NCBI GenBank assembly: GCA_000720375.1
Contig: JOAA01000009.1
Coordinates: forward strand, 372,001-436,000
Source of the DNA: Rhodococcus rhodnii
GTDB lineage: Bacteria; Actinomycetota; Actinomycetes; Mycobacteriales; Pseudonocardiaceae
Length of the DNA stretch: 64,000 nucleotides
Direction of reading: 5' to 3'
Part shown: positions 35,785-44,587 of the stretch, piece by piece
Numbering within the stretch: the first letter of the stretch is position 1
How the letters are laid out: each line of letters starts with the position of its first letter
The notes under the pieces: model-generated
The model's input: the letters and a program-made list of their open reading frames with translations, nothing else
What the model was told of the DNA's origin: nothing
The model's database searches: none
Program-made: the position numbers and the translations under genes

Positions 35785-36954
35785 TTAGAAGGGCGGGACT
35801 TCGTACGGGTCTGGGGTTGTGGTGATGACTCGGTTCGATGGGGTGCGGATGACGAGGGTGCCTGGTTTTGGTTGTACGAGTTGCCAGTCTGTGCGTTGGC
35901 GCATGAGGTTGTGGCGCTTGCAGAACATGGTGAGGTTGTCGGCGCTGGTGGTGCCTCCGGTCGCATAGGTCGTCGTGTGGTCGGTTTCGCAGCGTTGGGC
36001 TGGGGTTGTACAGCCGGGTTGGCGGCATGTTCGGTCTCGCAGTTGGATGTGGCGTTTGAGGGCGGGGGAGGCGAACCTGCGGTTGCTGACCTCCAGCACT
36101 TGGCCGGTGGGGTCGGTGATCATTCGGCGCCAGGTGGCATGTTGGGCCAGTTCGCGGGCGTATTCGGCGGTGATGGGGCCGACGCCGGAGATTTCGCCGG
36201 GTTCCTGGTTGAGACCCATCAGCGTTGTCATCGGGACGACCACGTTCACGGTCACCGGCGGTCGGTCGATCTTCTTGCCCATCACCAGGTCCATGAACAC
36301 GTCGGCCCTGCTTTTCTTGGTCTGCTTGGCGATGAGCTCGATCTGGGCGTAGGCCTGTTCGGCCTCGTGCGGTTGCAGGGTGACGTTCAACGATGACGTG
36401 CCGTCGGGCTTCGTCCACTTGGTCACGTCACGCCGGGCTTTGGCCAGTTTCCGCCGTTCTTCGGCGCCCACTGGGTCGGCTCTGATCACTTCACGGTTCA
36501 GGGCGTGCTTGAACTTGGTCAGGTTCTCGCACTGTCCACCGTCCAGCACACGCTTCTCCACCTCGGCGGCTTGGTCGTCGTCTAGGTCAGTGGTGTAGTC
36601 GTGGACGGCTTTCGCACGCATGTAGTCGATCCTGCTTCTGCGCAATGCGTCCACTGTGGCTGGTAGTCGGGTGACCATGGTGTGCGCCTGGTGGAGTTGT
36701 TTCGCGGTCGTGTTCGGGCTGAGGTTCAGTTCGAGGGCGAGTTCTTCGGCCGCGCCGTCGCCGAGGTCGATGCCGGAGCGTTGGGGCGGGGTCAGTTCGG
36801 CGAAGTGGGCGAGGCCGTGGATCAGTTCGGCGTCGATGGCGTTCCTGGCTTGGTAGCGGTCACGGATGTAGGTGAGGGTCTCTTCCCGGTTCATCAGTTC
36901 CACCGGGATGTCGGGTGGGGCTTCGTGGCGGGTGATCGTCAGTTGTTCGCTCAT
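35785..36954 (-). CDS. DUF222 / HNH endonuclease domain protein
   Basis: A 389-residue protein of the 13E12-repeat-like family, multi-copy in many actinomycetes. Residues about 30-260 are DUF222 (a helical domain, KQLHQAHTMVTRLPATVDAL and so on). The C-terminal HNH nuclease is at about 315-365: CRQPGCTTPAQRCETDH, TTYATGG, NLTMFCKRHN, giving a zinc/HNH site. ATG start 36954. Members are thought to be nucleases linked to mobile or repeated DNA, with no firm role. The 163 bp downstream towards the phosphotransferase remnant hold no recognised gene. Confidence 0.88.
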   Translation of the reverse strand: MSEQLTITRHEAPPDIPVELMNREETLTYIRDRYQARNAIDAELIHGLAHFAELTPPQRSGIDLGDGAAEELALELNLSPNTTAKQLHQAHTMVTRLPATVDALRRSRIDYMRAKAVHDYTTDLDDDQAAEVEKRVLDGGQCENLTKFKHALNREVIRADPVGAEERRKLAKARRDVTKWTKPDGTSSLNVTLQPHEAEQAYAQIELIAKQTKKSRADVFMDLVMGKKIDRPPVTVNVVVPMTTLMGLNQEPGEISGVGPITAEYARELAQHATWRRMITDPTGQVLEVSNRRFASPALKRHIQLRDRTCRQPGCTTPAQRCETDHTTTYATGGTTSADNLTMFCKRHNLMRQRTDWQLVQPKPGTLVIRTPSNRVITTTPDPYEVPPF

Positions 36955-37172
36955 GTGTTCAATTTATCGGAAAATGATTAGGGGGTGGTTCACTGCATCG
37001 GGTGGTTTTGGGTTGATCATGTCGCACAGGACGACGGTCCAACGTGGACCCCACGCTGCCGTGCGGGGTAACGATCCGGGTTGTGGTGAACCGTCTCGCG
37101 GCCGCGGGAGTGGATACTGTGCACCCCCCGATCGGGACTGGACGAATCGGGCAGGAATTGAGAGGTACGGCA

Positions 37173-38507
37173 GTGGCGACGAGTACACAGGTACGGCAAA
37201 GGTCTTTATCGCCGGTCACCCAGGCGCGGCTGGCGATGTGGGCGTTCGTGGTCGTCAACCTGGCGATCGTCGAGGTCCTGTTCTTCACCGCGGGCTCTGG
37301 CAAGAACGAGATCCTCACCGTCGCCAAGTTCTTCGGCCTGCACGCCGCCGTCTTGATGATGTTCCAGCTCTTGCTGGTGGCCCGGCTGCCGTGGCTGGAC
37401 CGGCGGATCGGCATGGACCGGCTGACGGTCTGGCACCGGTGGATCGGATTCACACTGCTCTGGACCGTGCTCACGCACTCGACGATCGTCGTGCTCGGCT
37501 ACGCGACGCTCGACGGCGTGTCGATGCTGAAGACGTTCGGCGCGCTGGCCGGGGTGACCGCGTCGCTGCTTGGCATGCTCGCCGCCGCCATCATCATCGT
37601 GATCGGCGTCGTGTCCATCCGGCCCATCCGTCGCAAGCTGCGTTACGAGACCTGGCACGGCGTGCACATGCTGTTGTACGTCGCGCTCGGGTTGGCGTTC
37701 GTGCACCAGTTGCTGGAGACGACCACGTTCGCCTCCTCCACGTTCGCGATGATCTACTGGTGGGCGCTGTGGATCTTCGCCTTCGGGTCGCTGATCATCG
37801 GGCGGATCGTGGTGCCGTTGTGGCGCAACAAGTATCACCAGTTCCGGGTGTCTGCCGTCGTGCCCGAGGCGCCCAACGTGGTCTCGGTGCACGTCACTGG
37901 TCGTAACCTGGACAAGCTCCCTGCCAGGGCCGGTCAGTTCTCGATCTGGCGGTTCCCGGGCCACCGGCACTGGTGGCTGGCGAACCCGTTCTCGCTGTCG
38001 GCGGCGCCCAACGGCCAGGGCCTGCGCCTGACCGCCAAAGCGGTCGGCGACGGCAGCACCAACCTGCGCAACATCCAGGTCGGCAGCCGCGTTTTCATGG
38101 AAGGACCCTACGGAGCCTTCACCGCACAGCACCGGACCAAGCACGGCATTCTGCTGATCGCGGGCGGTGTCGGTGTCACGCCGATCCGGGCATTGCTGGA
38201 GGAGGACCCGACCGGCGACGTCATCGTGCTCTACCGGGTCCGCCACGAGAGCGAAGCCGTTCTGCTGCACGAACTTCAGCACCTGGTGTCGGTCCGTCGG
38301 GGCAGGCTGCACGTGCTCACCGGCCGGACCGACCAGGGCGCGCGGCCGTTCGAGCCGGGCACGCTGCGCACCGCGGTTCCGGACATCAGGGAACGGGACG
38401 TGTACATCTGCGGCCCGACCGCGATGACCGAAGCCGTCGAGGACTCGCTGCGCAAGCTGGGCGTGCCCGACAGCCAGATCCACACCGAGAAATTCAGCAT
38501 GGCCTGA
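37173..38507 (+). CDS. Ferric-reductase-like transmembrane flavoprotein
   Basis: A 444-residue membrane oxidoreductase. Six membrane helices (about residues 15-215) include paired His in WHRWIGF, LTHS, WHGVHMLLY and FVHQLL that should hold two hemes. Then comes an FAD-binding barrel with the motif NPFSLSAAP (RxYS-like), and an NAD(P) domain with IAGGVGVTPIRALL and CGPTAMTEAV. It passes electrons from NAD(P)H across the membrane, as ferric reductases and NADPH oxidases do. The start is GTG 37173 with GAGAGG seven bases upstream; a longer reading from 37044 lacks this. A strong terminator follows. Confidence 0.87.
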   Translation: MATSTQVRQRSLSPVTQARLAMWAFVVVNLAIVEVLFFTAGSGKNEILTVAKFFGLHAAVLMMFQLLLVARLPWLDRRIGMDRLTVWHRWIGFTLLWTVLTHSTIVVLGYATLDGVSMLKTFGALAGVTASLLGMLAAAIIIVIGVVSIRPIRRKLRYETWHGVHMLLYVALGLAFVHQLLETTTFASSTFAMIYWWALWIFAFGSLIIGRIVVPLWRNKYHQFRVSAVVPEAPNVVSVHVTGRNLDKLPARAGQFSIWRFPGHRHWWLANPFSLSAAPNGQGLRLTAKAVGDGSTNLRNIQVGSRVFMEGPYGAFTAQHRTKHGILLIAGGVGVTPIRALLEEDPTGDVIVLYRVRHESEAVLLHELQHLVSVRRGRLHVLTGRTDQGARPFEPGTLRTAVPDIRERDVYICGPTAMTEAVEDSLRKLGVPDSQIHTEKFSMA

Positions 38508-38520
38508 CGAGGACACCTGA

Positions 38521-38570
38521 GAACCGCCGAAGGCCCTTTGCCGCCTTCGGCGGTTCTCTGCCGTATTTTT
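38521..38570 (+). terminator. Rho-independent terminator
   Basis: GAACCGCCGAAGG (38521-38533) pairs perfectly with CCTTCGGCGGTTC (38544-38556), a 13-bp GC-rich stem with a 10-base loop. An ATTTTT tract follows at 38565-38570. It ends the flavoprotein transcript just before the IclR gene. Confidence 0.8.
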
Positions 38571-38576
38571 CACGGT

Positions 38577-39368
38577 ATGAGCAGCAAGGAAGAGCAGAAG
38601 GCCAGCGCGTCCGGGCACACGCCCCTGCTCGTCCTCGGCAAGATCACCGAGATCCTGAACGCCTTCACGCTCAAGCAGCCGGTGCTGACGTTGCGGGAGA
38701 TCCAGCAGGCGACCGGCATCCCCACCTCCACTGTGCAGCGGCTGGTGACCAATCTCGTGGCCAACGGGTTCCTCGACCGGGTCGAGGACCGGTTCCGGAT
38801 CGGCGTGCGGATGGCGTTCTGGGCCGCGGCCGCCGCCAAGGACTTCGACGAGCTCGCCGTGATCAACCCGGTGCTGAAGGACCTGCGCGACCTGACCGGG
38901 GAGACCGCGTGCTTCTTCCGTGCCGAAGGCGAGGTGCGGGTGTGCATCGCGGTGGCCGAGACGCACCACATCCTGCGACGTGAGGTGTCGGTCGGCCGGA
39001 TCGCGCCGCTGACCGTGGGCGCGTCCGGCCGGGTGCTGCTGGCGTGGCAGCCGAAGCTCGCTGAGCAGGTCCTGTCGCACGAGTTGCCGCAGCTCACCGA
39101 GAGCACGGTGACCGACCGGGACACCATGCGAACCTTGATCAAGCAGACCCACGCGGACGGCTACGCGATCACCGTCGGCGAACGCGTCGACGGCGCCTCC
39201 GGCATCGCCGCGCCGGTGTTCGACTCGGCTGCTGACCTCGTCGGCGCGGTGACGGTCCAAGGCCCCACGCTGCGCATGCCGTACGACACGTGCGTCGAAT
39301 GGGTGGACCTGCTGGTCGAGAACGCGGAACGGATCACGCGGGCGCTCGGCGGGCGGCTACCCGACTAG
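38577..39368 (+). CDS. IclR-family regulator of the CoA-transferase/lyase operon
   Basis: A 263-residue IclR-type regulator. The winged helix-turn-helix spans about residues 17-75 (LREIQQATGIPTSTVQRLVT), and the effector domain about 90-260 ends in the usual family pattern with DGASGIAAPVFD. The start is ATG 38577. Its 3' end overlaps the converging lyase gene by 12 bp. IclR proteins next to catabolic genes often act as ligand-responsive repressors or activators; here the likely signal is the organic acid used by the operon. Confidence 0.86.
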   Translation: MSSKEEQKASASGHTPLLVLGKITEILNAFTLKQPVLTLREIQQATGIPTSTVQRLVTNLVANGFLDRVEDRFRIGVRMAFWAAAAAKDFDELAVINPVLKDLRDLTGETACFFRAEGEVRVCIAVAETHHILRREVSVGRIAPLTVGASGRVLLAWQPKLAEQVLSHELPQLTESTVTDRDTMRTLIKQTHADGYAITVGERVDGASGIAAPVFDSAADLVGAVTVQGPTLRMPYDTCVEWVDLLVENAERITRALGGRLPD

Positions 39369-40253
39369 GGCCCAGGGGAAGGCCGTCGCGCTGGAGTGCG
39401 CGCCTTGGACGGCACGCGACCGGTTCGGTTCGCCCAGTTCGGCGAGCAAGCCGTCGGTGAGATTCACCAGTTCCGCGAAGATCGCGGGCGTCAGCCAGTC
39501 CGGCCGCAGCGCGAACAGCAGGTCTTCGGTGGACGCGTTTCCGCTGGCACCGGGCGCGAACGGGCAACCGCCCAGCCCGCCGAGCGCGCCGTCGACCTCG
39601 GCGGCGCCCGCGGCGATCGCGGCCAACGAGTTCGCCACGCCAAGGCCCCACGTGTCGTGGCCGTGGTACACGATCCGCCGCCGCGTGCCGACCTTGCTGA
39701 TCAGGCTGGTGACCTGCGCTGGAACGGCCTGTCCGAGCGTGTCGCAGATGACGATGTCCTCGGCTCCGTCGGTCCTGGGGTCGTCGGCGATCGCCAGGAC
39801 GCGTTCCTCCGGCACAGGGCCTTCGAAGGGGCACGTGAACGACGTCGCGATGCACAACTGGACTCGACCGCCGCGGGCGTGCTCAATGGCGGCGGGCATG
39901 GCCTCGAGGCTGGCTTCGGTGCTGCGCCCGATGTTCGCCTGGTTGTGTTTGTCCGAAGCGGACAGACAGTACTGGAAGTTCACCGCACCGGCCGCGGCTG
40001 CTTTCTCGACATGCCTTGGCGTTGCGACCCACACCCAGCATCGGGCGAGCTCGTCCGTGCTGAGCCGCTCGATCAACTCGAGCGTGTTCGCCATGGACGG
40101 CACCAGATCCGGCCTGGCCATCGAGCCGATCTCGACGCTGGGCACTCCGAGTCGCAGGAGTTCACGGACGATGCCGGCCTTCCGGTCGGTCGACAGCTGC
40201 TTTCCGGTCAGTTGCAGACCGTCCCGCAGGGTCACATCGCGCAGCGTTGTCAT
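39357..40253 (-). CDS. HMG-CoA-lyase-like aldolase (HMGL family)
   Basis: A 298-residue TIM-barrel lyase. The N-terminal block TLRDVTLRDGLQ holds the metal Asp/Arg, FTCPFEGPVPEERV matches the HMG-CoA lyase block around its catalytic loop, HGHDTWGLGVAN gives the metal His pair, and GGCPFAPGASGNASTEDLL carries the catalytic Cys. HMG-CoA lyase splits a 3-hydroxy-3-methyl acyl-CoA into acetyl-CoA and a keto acid. ATG start 40253 overlaps the CoA-transferase stop by four bases. It is the last step of the predicted pathway. Confidence 0.88.
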   Translation of the reverse strand: MTTLRDVTLRDGLQLTGKQLSTDRKAGIVRELLRLGVPSVEIGSMARPDLVPSMANTLELIERLSTDELARCWVWVATPRHVEKAAAAGAVNFQYCLSASDKHNQANIGRSTEASLEAMPAAIEHARGGRVQLCIATSFTCPFEGPVPEERVLAIADDPRTDGAEDIVICDTLGQAVPAQVTSLISKVGTRRRIVYHGHDTWGLGVANSLAAIAAGAAEVDGALGGLGGCPFAPGASGNASTEDLLFALRPDWLTPAIFAELVNLTDGLLAELGEPNRSRAVQGAHSSATAFPWALVG

Positions 40254-41425
40254 CGTGTCTCCAAAGTGCTGAGTACGTCGTCGGTGTCGGCGCCGAGATC
40301 CGGGCCGATCGACCGGACCGGGAGCGATCGCGGGCCGATCAGCGGCACGATTCCGGGGAAGCCGACTTCGGCCGGTTCATCCGCGCCGACGTCGACCGAG
40401 AAGTGCTGGATCATCCCGCGCTCGCGGTACTGCTCGTCCGCACGGATGTCCGCGGCCGTGTAGATCGGGCCCGCCGGAACCCCTGCCTCGTCAAGGACTT
40501 TGAGCACTTCGGCGCGGGTGAGCGTCTTCGTCCACGCGGCGATGGCGTCGTCCAGTTCGTCACGCCGGGCCCAGCGGCCTGCGTTGCTCTCCAGGCCGGG
40601 ATCGTCGGCGAGGTCGGGCCTGCCGATGGCGAGCATGTAACGCCGGAAGATCGAATCGCCGTTGCCCGCGATCACGACACTGGCGCCGTCGAGGCATTCG
40701 TAGGCGTTGGAAGGCGCGATGCCTTCCATCCGCCCACCAACTCGCTGCCGTTCCACGCCGTACGCCTCGTAGTCCGGCACGAGCGACTCCATCATCGAGA
40801 ACACGGCTTCATGCAAGGCGACATCGACGACGCGCTCGCTGAGCGGTCGTCGTGGCCCGCCGTTCTGCCGTTGGAAAAGCTCGACCATCACACCGAACGC
40901 CGCGTACAAACCGGCCACCGAATCGCCGAGGGAAACCCCTACCCGGGACGGTGGCCGGTCGGCCTCGCCCACCAAGTTGCGCAGCCCGCCCATGGCTTCC
41001 GCGACCGCCGCGAACCCCGGCCGCCCAGCCAACGGCCCGGTCTGCCCGAACGCGGAGATGCGCGCGAGGATGATGTCCGGGTTGGCCTTTTCCAGCTCGG
41101 CGGGTCCAAGCTGCCAGCGTTCGAGCGTGCCGGGGCGGAAGTTCTCGATCACGACGTCGCAGTGCCGTACCAGATCCAGCGCGGTGTCGCGGCCTTCGGG
41201 CGTCTTGAGGTCGAGCACGACGGACTTCTTGTTGCGGTTGATGGTCCGGAACAGCATGGACACCTCGCCGGCGTACAGCCGCCAGTTGCGCAGTTCGTCG
41301 CCCTTGCCGGGCCGCTCGACCTTGATCACCTCTGCGCCGAAGTCCGCGAGCATCCGTCCGGCGGTCGGCCCGGCGATGTAGTTGCCGAGTTCGAGGACCC
41401 GCAGGCCGTCCAGTGGCAGGCGCAT
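40250..41425 (-). CDS. CaiB/BaiF-family (class III) CoA-transferase
   Basis: A 391-residue class III CoA-transferase. It begins MRLPLDGLRVLELGNYIAGP, the family N-terminus, with the catalytic Asp region at about residue 160-170 (SLGDSVAGLYAAFG). Members move CoA from a donor such as succinyl-CoA to a carboxylic acid. It lies between a permease and an HMG-CoA-lyase-like enzyme, so the acceptor is probably the imported acid. ATG start 41425 is 16 bp after the permease stop. Confidence 0.9.
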   Translation of the reverse strand: MRLPLDGLRVLELGNYIAGPTAGRMLADFGAEVIKVERPGKGDELRNWRLYAGEVSMLFRTINRNKKSVVLDLKTPEGRDTALDLVRHCDVVIENFRPGTLERWQLGPAELEKANPDIILARISAFGQTGPLAGRPGFAAVAEAMGGLRNLVGEADRPPSRVGVSLGDSVAGLYAAFGVMVELFQRQNGGPRRPLSERVVDVALHEAVFSMMESLVPDYEAYGVERQRVGGRMEGIAPSNAYECLDGASVVIAGNGDSIFRRYMLAIGRPDLADDPGLESNAGRWARRDELDDAIAAWTKTLTRAEVLKVLDEAGVPAGPIYTAADIRADEQYRERGMIQHFSVDVGADEPAEVGFPGIVPLIGPRSLPVRSIGPDLGADTDDVLSTLETR

Positions 41426-41441
41426 GAATGCCCTTTCTCGG

Positions 41442-42812
41442 TTACAGGAAGATGCTCAGTGCGAGGATCGGTCCCATCGCGACGACGGATGCGATGGATA
41501 CGCCCGCTGAGCAGGTTTTGAGTGTTCCCCTGGTGGTCTGTCCCATCAGGGATTGCAGTAGCCAGAACGTGTTGCTGGTCAGGTGCACGAGGAACAGCGA
41601 GCCCGCGCCCGCGGCCAGCGCGATGAGTACGGGGGAGAGCCCGAGCGCCGGTGCGATCGGTGCGAGCAGGCCCGCGGCCGTGATCGCCGAGATCGTCACC
41701 GAACCGACGGCCACGTGCAGGACCGCGGCCAGTGCCCAGACGACGAGCAGCGGCGCCCACGTACTCGCCGACAGGTACTTGCCCAGGATGTCGCCGACGC
41801 CAACGGCTTTGATGGTCGCGGCGAGCGAACCGCCGACACCGCTGAGCAACAGGATCTGTCCACTTTGGCGCAGACCGGTGCCGAGTGATTCCTCCACTTT
41901 GGGCTGTCCCATGTACCTGCGCCCGACCAGGCACGTGCCGACAAGACCGATCAGCAGCGCGATCATCGGGCTCGACAGCAGGTCGACGACGGCGTTGGAC
42001 CAGTTCGCCATCTTGGCGATGGCACCGACTGCCACGAGCACCAACGCGGTGAGCAGCGGTGCGAACAGCAGGACCAGCCGTGGTTCGGTCCTGGTCTTGG
42101 TCAGCGTGCCGGTTCCGCCGGTGCCGGTGGGCTCCGGTTCGGGTGTCGGCTCCTGCGGCAGGTCCTGCTCGTCGAGTTCGGGCTTCCACCAGCCGCGCGT
42201 GAGCAGGAACGTGGTGACGGTGATCGCGATGGCGACGGTCGGGATGGCCACGATCAGCCCGTAGAGCAGGTACGTGCCGAGCGGTACGTCGAGCAGACCG
42301 GCCAGGGCCAGCGCGCCGACACCCGGCACGGTGAAGACGATGCCGCACTCCAGGCCGATCGCCAGGGCGGTGGCCATCCTCGCGGTGCCGTACTTGCCCA
42401 GCTTGGGCGCGATCGCCCTGGCCAGCGGCGCGGAGATGACCAGCAGTACGTCGAGGTAGATCGACTGCAGGAAGGTCGTGATCGTCAGGGCCATCGCGTG
42501 CGGGATCCGTTTCGGCCCGAACACGTGGAATAACTTGTCGACCAGGCGCTCGATCGCGCGCAGGTCCCGCAGGATGGCGCCCATCAGCACGCCGAACGCG
42601 ATGAGCAGCCCGATTTCAGCGAGGATGTCGCCGAATCCCTTGCCGACCGTCTCGACGGTCTTGCTCACCCCCAAGCCGGCCGCCAGCCCGAGGTAACAAG
42701 AGCCAAGAACCAGCGCGACCAGCGGGTTCAGCTTGAACCGAACGATCAGAACCACGATGGCAACCACCGCGACGGCGGTGTTGACGAGAATCGCTGTGTC
42801 CGACATCCACAT
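41442..42812 (-). CDS. GntP-family organic acid permease
   Basis: A 456-residue membrane protein with about twelve hydrophobic segments in two halves, joined by a Pro/Glu/Thr-rich cytoplasmic loop at about residues 215-245. The GntP pattern is seen in LIVRFKLNPLVALVLGS, GKGFGDILAEIGLLIAFG and AAVLHVAVGSVTISAITAAG. GntP proteins import gluconate or related hydroxy acids with protons. It is the first gene of the operon, so the cargo is likely the acid later activated by the CoA-transferase. ATG 42812; ATG 42806 is an alternative. Confidence 0.88.
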   Translation of the reverse strand: MWMSDTAILVNTAVAVVAIVVLIVRFKLNPLVALVLGSCYLGLAAGLGVSKTVETVGKGFGDILAEIGLLIAFGVLMGAILRDLRAIERLVDKLFHVFGPKRIPHAMALTITTFLQSIYLDVLLVISAPLARAIAPKLGKYGTARMATALAIGLECGIVFTVPGVGALALAGLLDVPLGTYLLYGLIVAIPTVAIAITVTTFLLTRGWWKPELDEQDLPQEPTPEPEPTGTGGTGTLTKTRTEPRLVLLFAPLLTALVLVAVGAIAKMANWSNAVVDLLSSPMIALLIGLVGTCLVGRRYMGQPKVEESLGTGLRQSGQILLLSGVGGSLAATIKAVGVGDILGKYLSASTWAPLLVVWALAAVLHVAVGSVTISAITAAGLLAPIAPALGLSPVLIALAAGAGSLFLVHLTSNTFWLLQSLMGQTTRGTLKTCSAGVSIASVVAMGPILALSIFL

Positions 42813-42874
42813 GTCCGTTCACTCGTGCGACATTGCACCCAGTGGGCGTCGCCTTCATGTCGAAGGTTGCTCAC

Positions 42875-42905
42875 ATTATGAGCCCATACCCACGATACGA
42901 GTCAA
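42875..42905 (-). promoter_or_regulatory. Sigma-70-type promoter for the permease/CoA-transferase/lyase operon
   Basis: On the minus strand, TTGACT (42905-42900) is followed after 19 bp by CATAAT (42880-42875). This is close to the TTGACA/TATAAT consensus, with slightly long spacing. It would give a leader of about 60 bases before the permease ATG at 42812. Confidence 0.6.
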
Positions 42906-43079
42906 CCTTTACCCGTGCATGACCGGTCACACAGGCGTGTCGCGGGGTGGGCAGGTGTCAGAGTGGCTGCGGTCGCGTCGATACCGAGATCAGGCCGGAA
43001 CCGTGCGGCCTTCGATTTCGCGTCGAGCCATGCGAAACCCTTGTGGGCCACGGTGACTTCGAGGTTCCCGCCCAGTGGA

Positions 43080-44267
43080 TCAAGTCGGGATGGGGCTGTC
43101 CCAGTCGAGGCTGTAGTCGTAGATCCACGAGTGCGGATGCCGTCCGCGCGTCTCTTCGCGGCTGATCTTGAGGTCGTGCAGCAAACGGTGGAACACGCGC
43201 AGGCGGACAGCCGCCGGATCGGCTTTCATCGCCGTCCTGATGACTTGTTCGACGCGATTGCGACGCAGGGTCTCGTAGGTCGAGAGCGCCGTCGGCAGAT
43301 CAGGGAGATCACGCAGGCACTTCGCCAGAACCACGCTGTCCTCGACGGTCAAGGACGCGCCCTGACCCGCGGATGGGGAGACTGCGTGGGCTGAGTCGCC
43401 GAGCAGCACCATCGACGCGTTGTGCCAATGCCGGACCGAGGGCAGGTCATAGGTGTTGACCGGGAAGATCGTGCCCGGTTTCTCGATGATCTCGACCGCC
43501 GGAATGTCGTCATCGGTGAAGAAACTGGCCGCGGTCCGCCGCCACTGTTCGGTCGGGGTGTCGCGCAACGCGTGTCTGGGGATCTCCGGCCCCGGAATGC
43601 GGGCGAACCACCACGTCTCGGCGTTGTCGTCCACTATGTACCCGAAGAAGGCGCGTTTGCCGTAGTACATCTGGAAAAGGCCGGGCGGTGACTTCGGGGT
43701 GGCTTTGTCGGTGTAGCCGAGCAGGATCGTCAGGCCGACGTACCGGGGCTGGATCGCGTCCGGGTCGATGATCTTGCGGGTGACCGAGTGCAGGCCGTCC
43801 GCCCCGATCAGCAGGTCGCCGCAGGCAGACGTGCCGTCGGCGAAGCGGGCCACCACTGTGCCGTCGGCCTGGGTCTCCGCGTGCTCCAGGCGTTTGCTGT
43901 GCTGCACCGGTATGCCACGGGCGCGCAGTTCGGTGTGCATGACGCGGTTGAGCACACCGCGTTTCAGCGTTCGCGGCAGGTTGATGGTTCCGTTGTTCTC
44001 CGGATATTTCCGCTCGTTCACCCATTTCCCGGTGGCGCTGATGTACTCCGCGCCGGTCGCGGCGAAGGAGTTGTCGATCACGGGCTGGTGGGCGTCGATC
44101 GCCCGCAGAGCGGTCATTCCGTTGTTCATCACGGTGAGGAACGCGCCGATGTTCTCCGCGTCCGTGGGATAGGCCTCGTAGACGACCGAGTCGATGCCGG
44201 CCTTTCGCAGTGCCATGGCGGCCGTCGCGCCGCCTATCCCGCCACCAATTACCAGCGCTTTGGTCAT
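43080..44267 (-). CDS. FAD-dependent aromatic-type monooxygenase (PHBH family)
   Basis: A 395-residue group A flavin monooxygenase. The dinucleotide motif is VIGGGIGGATAA, the second is LLIGADGLHS (DG motif), and the third is LLGDSAHAVSPSAGQGAS (GD motif). Such enzymes hydroxylate aromatic or polyketide rings using NAD(P)H and O2. The start is ATG 44267. It is divergent from the AfsR-type regulator across a 320-bp gap with a long hairpin, so it may be a tailoring enzyme for the polyketide product; that link is inference. Confidence 0.86.
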   Translation of the reverse strand: MTKALVIGGGIGGATAAMALRKAGIDSVVYEAYPTDAENIGAFLTVMNNGMTALRAIDAHQPVIDNSFAATGAEYISATGKWVNERKYPENNGTINLPRTLKRGVLNRVMHTELRARGIPVQHSKRLEHAETQADGTVVARFADGTSACGDLLIGADGLHSVTRKIIDPDAIQPRYVGLTILLGYTDKATPKSPPGLFQMYYGKRAFFGYIVDDNAETWWFARIPGPEIPRHALRDTPTEQWRRTAASFFTDDDIPAVEIIEKPGTIFPVNTYDLPSVRHWHNASMVLLGDSAHAVSPSAGQGASLTVEDSVVLAKCLRDLPDLPTALSTYETLRRNRVEQVIRTAMKADPAAVRLRVFHRLLHDLKISREETRGRHPHSWIYDYSLDWDSPIPT

Positions 44268-44587
44268 CGAAGTCGGCTCGATCCGGTGTGGGTTGGCCCG
44301 ATGATGGAACCCGGGCCGAGCTGATCCCCCAGCGAATGCCAGCTCGGCCCGGCCGTTCCCCCCAGTCCTGGTGTCCAGGCCCCTCCCACCTCGTCAACCA
44401 GTATGCGAGGGGTGCCTGAACCCCGGCTATACGTCCGCTTACAGCCGATAAACGCACAGCTTGGACAGTGTTTTCCGGCGGCCGGACCTGCCCGTGTCGT
44501 AGACCGGGGCGGTGACTTTGAGTAGTGTCGATTCGTGCCGAGGCCCGCACCGCGGCACCTTGGCGCTGAAGATCAGCGGGGGCGTTG
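44268..44587. promoter_or_regulatory. Intergenic region with a 13-bp inverted repeat between FMO and AfsR genes
   Basis: This 320-bp gap holds no gene. CCGGGCCGAGCTG (44311-44323) pairs perfectly with CAGCTCGGCCCGG (44340-44352), a 13-bp stem with a 16-base loop, close to the FMO start. It may be an operator or a transcript hairpin. The rest must hold the divergent promoters for the FMO and the AfsR gene; no clear -35/-10 pair stands out. Confidence 0.5.

Noticed and set aside
35785..36954. DUF222-HNH gene as an active homing endonuclease or mobile element
   Set aside because: No intron, intein, terminal repeats or target duplication were seen; the family is simply multi-copy in actinomycetes.
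42813..43079. Possible small gene between the permease and the FMO
   Set aside because: Open frames here have no family pattern or Shine-Dalgarno; only the permease promoter is supported.
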